Part shown: in pieces, positions 26,890 to 32,755 of the stretch | How positions within the stretch are numbered: position 1 is the first letter of the stretch | How the letters are laid out: every line of letters starts with the position of its first letter | Source of the DNA: a virus | IMG/VR virus record: IMGVR_UViG_3300006641_000019 | Location: 1 to 32,755 of that record | Length of the DNA: 32,755 nt | Direction: 5' to 3' (one strand) | Notes under the pieces: model-generated | What the model saw: the letters and a program-made list of their open reading frames with translations, nothing else | Told to the model about the DNA's origin: nothing | The model's database searches: none | Translations under genes and position numbers: made by a program

Positions 26890-28518
26890 TTATACCTGTC
26901 CACCTAAATCATAACGTACTTCAAAGCCAATAAATTGGCATGGTGAATTTTTAATGCTTCCACCAAATCGAATAGCCGCACAATGTCCCTGCCCTGCTGT
27001 TGCAAAACGGTCAAAGATATAATCAATATCTGCTGACCATGGTTGATAATATGCTGCAACTGTTATCGGTGGGACTGCTGGATCGCCAGGTACTCTATAT
27101 GGAGTATATGCAGCTCCATTGCTTCCCCATTGAGAACCCCAAGCTGTAAATAGACTAATAGGTGTAGTAACTGAAGTAACAACCGCTTGTCGTTTAAAGT
27201 CCGTATCCAAGCCAAGGTTAAGCGTTAATCCTCGCTTTGCCTTCATTAGTGGTCGTATATCTTTGAAGGCTTTATAGTTGCCTCTACTGCCATAAAACGA
27301 AAACGCACACCGAGCTTGAAACGCTATAGACTCACCAGTACCAGTGCCAACTACAGCATCAGCATAACCAGTCTCACCTTGATAAATCTTGCCAGTATTT
27401 GAGCCATAAAAAGGCAAGTTATTGTACTTGCAAGAAGCAATACTGTGCTCTGTTGAATACAATGAAAACTGCGTCCATGCTTTGCTATCAATGCTATAAA
27501 CAAGAAGGGTTGTAGTTGATGTTGAATCTGGCAAGGTAACGTACACTCGTCGTCCCGCTGGATAGAAAAACCCATTCCACATCTCACTCAAAGCAACTTG
27601 TGTTGCATACTGAGTAATCAATGGATTTATTTTATAGCTAACTACATTCAATGCTTGTTCTGGGTCTGTTTGAAACAATGCGGATACAGGGACAATACCT
27701 TGTTGAGTAATTATCCAAACATCTTGATTAACACGAATAAATGCTTTTGCTCCAAGCGGCTTTCCTATAATGAAATGTGCTACAAGCGACCAGTTTGGAT
27801 CATCCGGTGAATATCCAGAGTAAAGAACTATTTCTCCTTCGCTGGATACAGCCATAAACAAATCTTGCGATGTCTGAGCTGTCTGATTTGTATAACTGTT
27901 AGTAAAAAGAAGATAACCACCACGACGAAAGATGCCACTAAAGTCGTATGATTTGAGAGTAGAAGAAGCACCAACAAAAGTTGCGTTTTCTGTGGCGTGA
28001 TACCACATCAACATTGAATTCTTTTCAACAAAGTATAGCCGCAAGCGATAAGAAGATACGTTGCAAAGTTTTGCCAAACCACCAGAAGGACCACCACCAG
28101 CATTTATATCTGCTGCTACTCCTGTTCCTGTATAAACTTGTGGAACATCCAATCCGCTGTTGTTAGCAACATAAAAGTTTCCACGGAACATCTCCTTGTT
28201 CCATGCACCAGAATTATAACCTCCAACCTTGCTGATATTAGTTACAGTGCCAGTGCTATTGATTGAATATAGCTTTGTACTTTGTGCTGCGATTAGTTGA
28301 GCTGTTCCATCTTGCAATGGATATTCGTGCATGAATTGAACAGGTGATGCAGTTCCTAAATCAGCAAATTGTTTATATCCAAGACGTACTGTTGGAGCAC
28401 CAGCGCCAGGAAAGATATTTACAAGTTCCAATGCACTTGTTGGCTCCATGTTATCAATAGGAGTCACCAAGTCCAACCCATTGGATGGTGGTGGCATTGT
28501 ATAACCTTGGAGCGCCAT
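26890..28518 (-). CDS. Tail hub / packaged-DNA stabilisation protein (P22 gp10-like), putative
   Basis: 542 residues, beta-rich through its length, consistent with a beta-propeller. It begins MALQGYTMPPPSNGLDLVTP followed by IDNMEPTSALELVNIFPGAG and GYKQFADLG. This opening (Pro-rich leader, 'D.MEP..AL.L.N..P......R.GY..F') is common in podovirus tail proteins of the P22 gp10 / tail hub kind. Inner repeats such as YSGYSPDDPNWSLVA and VYSIDSKAWTQFSLYS look like propeller blades. It would plug and gate the portal after packaging. Confidence 0.7.
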   Translation of the reverse strand: MALQGYTMPPPSNGLDLVTPIDNMEPTSALELVNIFPGAGAPTVRLGYKQFADLGTASPVQFMHEYPLQDGTAQLIAAQSTKLYSINSTGTVTNISKVGGYNSGAWNKEMFRGNFYVANNSGLDVPQVYTGTGVAADINAGGGPSGGLAKLCNVSSYRLRLYFVEKNSMLMWYHATENATFVGASSTLKSYDFSGIFRRGGYLLFTNSYTNQTAQTSQDLFMAVSSEGEIVLYSGYSPDDPNWSLVAHFIIGKPLGAKAFIRVNQDVWIITQQGIVPVSALFQTDPEQALNVVSYKINPLITQYATQVALSEMWNGFFYPAGRRVYVTLPDSTSTTTLLVYSIDSKAWTQFSLYSTEHSIASCKYNNLPFYGSNTGKIYQGETGYADAVVGTGTGESIAFQARCAFSFYGSRGNYKAFKDIRPLMKAKRGLTLNLGLDTDFKRQAVVTSVTTPISLFTAWGSQWGSNGAAYTPYRVPGDPAVPPITVAAYYQPWSADIDYIFDRFATAGQGHCAAIRFGGSIKNSPCQFIGFEVRYDLGGQV

Positions 28519-28520
28519 TA

Positions 28521-29111
28521 TTAAATGTTTCCTCTATAAAATGGAGACTGTGGCATCATTGTTTGTTGTTGTAACTGTTGTTGGTTGTCAGAAAACTGTT
28601 GGTTTTGCAGCATTGCTGGACCTTTGCCAAGACCAGCTATTCCTTGTCCAAATCCATTTTGGAAATAATTGAAATTTTCATTTTGCATTGGGAATTGCAT
28701 GGACGCTGGTTGATTATACATTCCAGTAAGCTCATTAAAATTAGGAGTGCCGCCAGTGTAATACATAGCCTGTTCATCTTGTGGTAACGGTGCTGGTGGT
28801 CGGAATGTTGGTTGTTGTGGCTGCTGTCCAGGCATAGCTTGGAATGGAGGTTGTGGTCGTTGCTGTGGCTGTGGTCGCTGTTGTGGTCGTTGACCAGGCA
28901 AAGCACCACCAGATGAATTAACAAGCTGACCTTGTTGATTGCGATATACGCCAGGAGATAGACGTTGCAATCCTTTATTTTGTCCAATTCCTTGTGCTAT
29001 TCCAGCCATAATACCACTTGGTGGTGGCTTGCCTACTGGCAATGATGTTACTCGTCCACCTCGTGGCGCTGCTGCTAATGCTCCTTTCAATGCTGTTCCT
29101 TTTGCTGCCAT
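28521..29111 (-). CDS. Pro/Gln-rich low-complexity protein, putative virion component
   Basis: 196 residues from ATG 29111, chosen for AAGGA 7 bases upstream. The centre is a Pro/Gln-rich stretch (GQRPQQRPQPQQRPQPP near residue 75); the end has NQQFSDNQQQLQQQT and FYRGNI. An intrinsically disordered protein between the tail hub and a membrane-active internal protein. It may be a flexible internal or tail component; no family recognised. Confidence 0.65.
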   Translation of the reverse strand: MAAKGTALKGALAAAPRGGRVTSLPVGKPPPSGIMAGIAQGIGQNKGLQRLSPGVYRNQQGQLVNSSGGALPGQRPQQRPQPQQRPQPPFQAMPGQQPQQPTFRPPAPLPQDEQAMYYTGGTPNFNELTGMYNQPASMQFPMQNENFNYFQNGFGQGIAGLGKGPAMLQNQQFSDNQQQLQQQTMMPQSPFYRGNI

Positions 29112-29118
29112 ATAGTCC

Positions 29119-30300
29119 TTATTTTTTCTTTGCAAATTTTCTTAAAACATCTCCGATTGATTCTTTTCCTGGTTTTGCTTGAGGCGGTATTTGCACTTGT
29201 GGTGGGTTTGGTGCTGGAGGTCGCACTTGTGGACCAGGCATCCCTGGTGCAGTTTGACCTGCTTGTTGGGCAAAGGTTGATCGACTAAGCATAGCGTTTA
29301 TGTTAGCAAGAACATCTTTTTCAGACTTTGCGTTTGACGTCACTGCATTTACAAGCATACCAGTGTACTGCTCTGGTTTTACTTTGCCATCGACATCTTT
29401 ATAAATGTTGCGAATCATTGGATCGATTTGCCCTACAGCAAAATTTGCTAAAGGATTTGAAAAGTCTACATCCCAAGCATTTCTGCTAGTTTTGCCATCG
29501 ATGTTTTTACCTACGTTTTGATATTTAGTTTTGCCATCAAGCCCTACGTTGAATGTAGATCCATCAGCCAGTGTCACATTGTATTTGTCATCAGCAACTC
29601 CGGTCTCTTTTAACAATCCTCGGAAATCATCACGAAGTAGTTGAGCGTCTGACTTGCCAGTGGTCATCATTTTGCCAATGGAACGTTTGCCCATTAAGTT
29701 TAATGCCATATTTGGCAAAAACCCTGTAGTTACATTGACGCCCTGATTTATCCAGTCGGCTCTATCGCCCCGACCACGGAGGATGTCTTTCATTCCAGAT
29801 TCCCACATGGTGCTTGCCATTCCAACGGCAAGTGCTACTGGAAGCGCCGCAGACGCCGCTGTGCTTAATCCTGCTGAACTAGCAGCTCCCGTTCCAGCTC
29901 CCGCTGCTCCTGCTGTCCCTGCACCTGCGGCACCAGCCGTTCCCGCACCTGCACCAGTTGCGCCACCTAGAGCACCTGCACCACCTAGCGCAGTTGGCAT
30001 GGCTGTTGCTCCTGCTGTTCCTGCCCCGCTACCAAATAATCCAGCTACATTTGGAAATCCTGCCATTGCTTCTCTAGCAACTAACAAACCTCCGATAGTT
30101 CCACCTGTTTGTGCTAATGCTGCATTTTGCTCTGCTGATGCTTGTTCTTCAGCTCTTTGTTGTGGAGTCTTTGGAGGTCCAAAACTAGCTTGAACAGCAT
30201 TATACGCTTCCCAAGGACGAAATCCTTGAGATGTAAGAGTATTGTAATAATCTTGCGCGTTCATACCTCTAGCTGGTGGTGGTGGTTTTTGCATTGCCAT
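29119..30300 (-). CDS. Gly/Ala-rich membrane-active internal protein, putative
   Basis: 393 residues from ATG 30300 (30312 is possible). It starts MAMQKPPPPARGMNAQDYYN. A long Gly/Ala/Thr stretch at about 75-155 contains tandem GAGTAGAA units, and is followed by the hydrophobic AASAALPVALAVGMASTMWE. The middle has VTLADGSTFNVGLDGKTKYQ, a short sugar- or calcium-loop-like motif, and the C-terminus is Pro-rich then basic (LRKFAKKK). Likely ejected with the DNA to cross the envelope; inference from composition. Confidence 0.65.
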   Translation of the reverse strand: MAMQKPPPPARGMNAQDYYNTLTSQGFRPWEAYNAVQASFGPPKTPQQRAEEQASAEQNAALAQTGGTIGGLLVAREAMAGFPNVAGLFGSGAGTAGATAMPTALGGAGALGGATGAGAGTAGAAGAGTAGAAGAGTGAASSAGLSTAASAALPVALAVGMASTMWESGMKDILRGRGDRADWINQGVNVTTGFLPNMALNLMGKRSIGKMMTTGKSDAQLLRDDFRGLLKETGVADDKYNVTLADGSTFNVGLDGKTKYQNVGKNIDGKTSRNAWDVDFSNPLANFAVGQIDPMIRNIYKDVDGKVKPEQYTGMLVNAVTSNAKSEKDVLANINAMLSRSTFAQQAGQTAPGMPGPQVRPPAPNPPQVQIPPQAKPGKESIGDVLRKFAKKK

Positions 30301-30302
30301 AA

Positions 30303-31166
30303 TTAAGTCCATGTTCCAAATACTGCGGTGCCAGCACGAGCAAACAGTTCTGCTCTAGTATGACCACCAGCATAAATAATTTTACTAACTTGTTGCCGTG
30401 AGTAATCCTCATTCATCTGAACAAGGTATCGAGGTTGCACTGTACTAAGTCCATGAATCTCAGCAAATCGCTCAAGCATACCCTGCTCAAGTGTTTTTTG
30501 ATTAAATACTGTTTCATCACTATCAGCTAAGAAATCACTGTATGCGCCATTGTAATACGTCCAAGTAACTCCACCATCAGAAACAGAACCGCTTGTGTGA
30601 GTTGGAGGAGTAGCACCAGAAGTACCGCCAGCAGTAGTCTGGTAGTAGTTGCCATTGTAAAACGTATACGCATTAGAAGCGTATGCAGTTGAAGCTGCCC
30701 ATATTGCAGGACGTACACAACGATCAGCAATATATTCAAAGATAATTACATTACCGTTCTGTGATGCTGTAGGAGTTGGAGAAATTAACAGCTCATTATT
30801 GGTAAGACCACGAATCTGAAAGCGTTGATATACAGTCGTATTAAGACCATATCCACGAATTTCAGCATACTCTTGCGGAGACATTGGACCGAGAATCCTC
30901 CAACGTGTTGATGAATTCCAAAACGTCTCATAGTGATACCAAGAAAACGCTGATGGTAAGGCATACGTTGCTTGCCCTGCCACCAGCGTTATCGATGCAG
31001 ATGCGTACATCTTAGACCAGGGAAACGCATCAGCAATTTCCCTGTTTATACGCTGTGCAATGACGCGCAGTTGCTTAGTAGTTGTTTCAGTCGAATTAGT
31101 CACACCGCTTTCAACAGTGTATCCTGCTTCGTTTGCTACGTTTTGAACTGCGGTTGCTAAACTCAT
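30303..31166 (-). CDS. Head-to-tail adaptor / tail tubular-type structural protein
   Basis: 287 residues. The helical N-terminus (QLRVIAQRINREIADAFPWS) leads to beta-rich ITLVAGQATYALPSAFSWYH and YETFWNSSTRWRILGPMSPQ then EYAEIRGYGLNTTVYQRFQI, a pattern common in environmental podovirus adaptor-like proteins. An inserted module near 165-210 (YYQTTAGGTSGATPPTHTSG, GGVTWTYY) is a small motif often seen in surface proteins. Helical C-terminus (MLERFAEIHGLSTVQPRYLV). It probably joins the portal to the tail hub. Overlap by 4 bases with the upstream gene. Confidence 0.75.
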   Translation of the reverse strand: MSLATAVQNVANEAGYTVESGVTNSTETTTKQLRVIAQRINREIADAFPWSKMYASASITLVAGQATYALPSAFSWYHYETFWNSSTRWRILGPMSPQEYAEIRGYGLNTTVYQRFQIRGLTNNELLISPTPTASQNGNVIIFEYIADRCVRPAIWAASTAYASNAYTFYNGNYYQTTAGGTSGATPPTHTSGSVSDGGVTWTYYNGAYSDFLADSDETVFNQKTLEQGMLERFAEIHGLSTVQPRYLVQMNEDYSRQQVSKIIYAGGHTRAELFARAGTAVFGTWT

Positions 31167-31864
31167 ACTTTTCTTGGTCGTCCTCTACGCTTTGGAGCTT
31201 CAGGAACTACTTCTTCCTCAAACTCATCTTGGCTACCTTCTTCAACCGACTCATCAACCTCGATAGAACGGATCACCTCCTTTCGATGTGAACGAAGGTC
31301 AGTGCCTTCGTTACCTTCTACTCGTTGCAGTAACAACTCTACCTGTTCTTCTAATTTAGCTGTTCTCTTTTGCTCACGCTCAAGCTGCTGTTTAAGAGCA
31401 ACTACGTTGAATTGAGTCGAATTAGCTGCTTCCAACCAATCCTTAGCCATCTTGATAAATCGTCCAGTTGGTCCAAGACGCCGCTTAATCTCATCATGAG
31501 CTTCTGCAAGTTGCTCAACAGTCTTGAATCCAAGATGCTGCAACTCACGAAGCGTAGAACCGTTCATCAATGTCCACTCAGCAAGTGGCGTTCCGCTTAC
31601 TACAACCTCACTACCAGCCTTAAATGCAGCATATAGCTCTGGGTAATCAGCTACGTCTTGTGGCTCAATTTTACGAACAGTCTCATCACCACCTGGATAT
31701 TGAATAGAGATAGAAGGAATCTCATCAAAAATTGCTCGTCCAGCGACAAGCGATTTCTCCTTATTTTCATTATATGCATTGAAAAAACGAACATTAGCGC
31801 CATGAAATCTTTTTTTAGGCTGCATCTGTCCATTCATTAAAGTGTTCCAGTCAATCTGTGCCAT
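31163..31864 (-). CDS. Virion-associated protein with coiled coil and AT-hook-like tail
   Basis: 233 residues. The N-terminal half is compact alpha/beta (KKRFHGANVRFFNAYNENKE, SISIQYPGGDETVRKI). A coiled coil follows (FNVVALKQQLEREQKRTAKL then EEQVELLLQRVEGN, about 150-185). The acidic linker ends in PKRRGRPRKV, an AT-hook-like RGRP core that could bind minor-groove DNA. AGGA precedes the ATG. It lies between the LamG and adaptor genes; perhaps a virion protein touching DNA. Confidence 0.65.
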   Translation of the reverse strand: MAQIDWNTLMNGQMQPKKRFHGANVRFFNAYNENKEKSLVAGRAIFDEIPSISIQYPGGDETVRKIEPQDVADYPELYAAFKAGSEVVVSGTPLAEWTLMNGSTLRELQHLGFKTVEQLAEAHDEIKRRLGPTGRFIKMAKDWLEAANSTQFNVVALKQQLEREQKRTAKLEEQVELLLQRVEGNEGTDLRSHRKEVIRSIEVDESVEEGSQDEFEEEVVPEAPKRRGRPRKV

Positions 31865-31874
31865 GTTTCTTATC

Positions 31875-32630
31875 CTATGTGTTCCATTTGGCAGACAAAT
31901 AGTTTTCTACCAAACTCACATTATCTGTAGACAAGATTGAATTATATATCAGAATTTCGCAAATCATGCCTTGAAAGTAAGTTCCTGGATCTCGACCCAC
32001 ATATTCTGTCGCAGCAGAACCTAAACCAAATCCGGTTGCGCTAGCATTGCTTGCAACTTGTGTTTTATTGACTCTCAGTTTGCCTCCACCTGTTCCTACA
32101 GTGACGGTTACTGTAGATTGATTGGTCATTGTTGCATTGCCAAAAAAGTCTAAAACGGTCCCTGCTGCATTTCGACAAACTACATACGCATTTGTTGTGA
32201 CCATTCCGATTGACAATCCTGTACCACCTACGATCAATCCTTGCGCTCTATTCTCAAAGCCATAGGTGCCCGTCCGAGTCGGCTTTGCCACCATAAAATA
32301 TGTAAAATTGGCTAATGGTGTTACATTTGTTGCGAAGTTTAAAAACTCAGTTGTACCGTTGAATTGCAATGCTGGTAGTCCATTAACGCCATTTGCTGCA
32401 CTTCGCCACTTCGGACCAGTTCCACCGCTGTTAACTAAATTCTTATTGTTTGTAGATCGATCAGTAGCGGTATAAACCGTAGTATTATCGGTCGTAATTA
32501 AATTACCGCCTGAATCTTTAATGCCGTTATCAGCAGAAATCCATGAAAGAAGTCCAGTGATGCTTTTTGGATCAAAGGCTGTTTTGCCTCGTCCTACCGT
32601 AATAGCGACACCACCAACGCCTATAAGCAT
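31875..32630 (-). CDS. LamG/concanavalin-like structural protein
   Basis: 251 residues from ATG 32630, chosen because AGGA lies 6 bases ahead and the stop of the spike base gene is 13 bases upstream. A short N-terminal hydrophobic stretch (MLIGVGGVAITVGRG) is followed by a LamG-type fold: LLSWISADNGIKDSGGN, LPALQFNGTTEFLNFA, FTYFMVAKPTRTG, GGGKLRVNKTQVASN, YFQGMICEILIYNSIL then a final helix ENYLSAKWNT. These beta sandwiches bind carbohydrate or form trimers in phage tails and capsids. It shares the fold, but not the repeats, of the protein at 3514-4923. Confidence 0.78.
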   Translation of the reverse strand: MLIGVGGVAITVGRGKTAFDPKSITGLLSWISADNGIKDSGGNLITTDNTTVYTATDRSTNNKNLVNSGGTGPKWRSAANGVNGLPALQFNGTTEFLNFATNVTPLANFTYFMVAKPTRTGTYGFENRAQGLIVGGTGLSIGMVTTNAYVVCRNAAGTVLDFFGNATMTNQSTVTVTVGTGGGKLRVNKTQVASNASATGFGLGSAATEYVGRDPGTYFQGMICEILIYNSILSTDNVSLVENYLSAKWNT

Positions 32631-32643
32631 GGCAAATCCTAAT

Positions 32644-32755
32644 TTAGTACAGTGCCACAATAAGTGTAGCAGTTGTTGCAGCCATAACATTTTTTGCAAA
32701 CACTGGTAAAAGTGTTCCTGCTGGTACAGTCAGTGAAACAGCCGCTGAATCATCG
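32644..32755 (-). CDS. Spike base protein (RCAP_Rcc01079-like), 3' part
   Basis: This is the same gene as the minus-strand frame at 1-223, entering from the right window edge. It encodes the last residues, ending in AATTATLIVALY, with stop TAA at 32644-32646. The stop is 13 bases before the ATG of the downstream LamG gene, whose AGGA ribosome site lies in that gap, so the two are probably co-translated. Confidence 0.8.
   Translation of the reverse strand, partial: DDSAAVSLTVPAGTLLPVFAKNVMAATTATLIVALY
32676..32755. repeat. 80-bp terminal direct repeat, right copy
   Basis: Exact copy of bases 1-80. The base before it (32675) is the natural upstream neighbour of base 1 in the closed molecule. 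Confidence 0.97.

Noticed and set aside
29783-30193. Plus-strand 136-residue Ala/Pro-rich open frame
   Set aside because: It is the antisense shadow of the Gly/Ala-rich coding stretch of the minus-strand gene and has no ribosome site.
32628-32699. N-terminal extension of the LamG gene to 32699 (MQKMLWLQQ...)
   Set aside because: This part is the out-of-frame reading of the end of the spike base gene. The ATG at 32630 has an AGGA site and follows that gene's stop.

Overview
The window looks like one complete, small tailed-phage genome cut at an arbitrary point. Its last 80 bases repeat its first 80 exactly, so the map closes on itself with a unit length of 32,675 bp, and one gene (spike base protein) is split across the join. 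No major tail protein, tape measure or sheath gene is visible. The set is instead terminase, long portal, scaffold, capsid, adaptor, tail hub, several Gln/Ala-rich internal proteins including one with a transglycosylase domain, and an S74 tail fibre. This suggests a podovirus-like (short-tailed) virion; that is inference. A Gram-negative host is likely because there are sigma70-type promoters, strong Shine-Dalgarno sites, a lipoprotein, Sec-exported proteins (one with 16 cysteines) and an SSB-type acidic tip. The host genus cannot be told.

Layout. The late genes form one long minus-strand unit that starts near 11.7 kb and runs down through 1 (= 32,676) to 19,456. Its order is small basic ORF, TerS, two zinc-ribbon proteins, TerL, portal, small structural genes, LamG protein with 22-residue repeats, scaffold, major capsid protein, decoration-like protein, terminator, small structural protein, spike base, second LamG protein, adaptor, internal proteins, tail hub, ejection/transglycosylase proteins, S74 fibre, and a lysis-like block (DUF5675, coiled-coil membrane protein, exported Cys-rich protein, holin-like protein). 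The early genes lie on the plus strand from 12.38 to 19.46 kb. A Cro/CI-type repressor gene is divergent from them. The early promoter at 12.3 kb carries a palindromic operator, and a related control cassette recurs at 13.85 kb before a lipoprotein gene.

Replication and recombination. Within the early region a short minus-strand island (16.08-16.81 kb) holds a winged-helix initiator gene and an excisionase-like gene. The initiator gene contains four TTTGACCCAGGT-type iterons spaced 22-23 bp, next to four AT-rich TCTTTGTA repeats spaced 13-14 bp. This is the layout of a lambda-O-type intragenic origin. Around it are an ERF annealing protein, a small protein ending in an SSB-like EDDIPF tip, a PD-(D/E)XK-like protein and a VRR-NUC nuclease. 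No DNA polymerase, primase, helicase, helicase loader or integrase is visible, so replication probably depends on the host replisome recruited at this origin.

Other points of note are a tRNA-Asn gene followed by a hairpin-rich 135-nt stretch, a repeated 16-bp translation-initiation box on four early genes, a run of four early genes for membrane or exported proteins, and the lack of any recognisable canonical endolysin.
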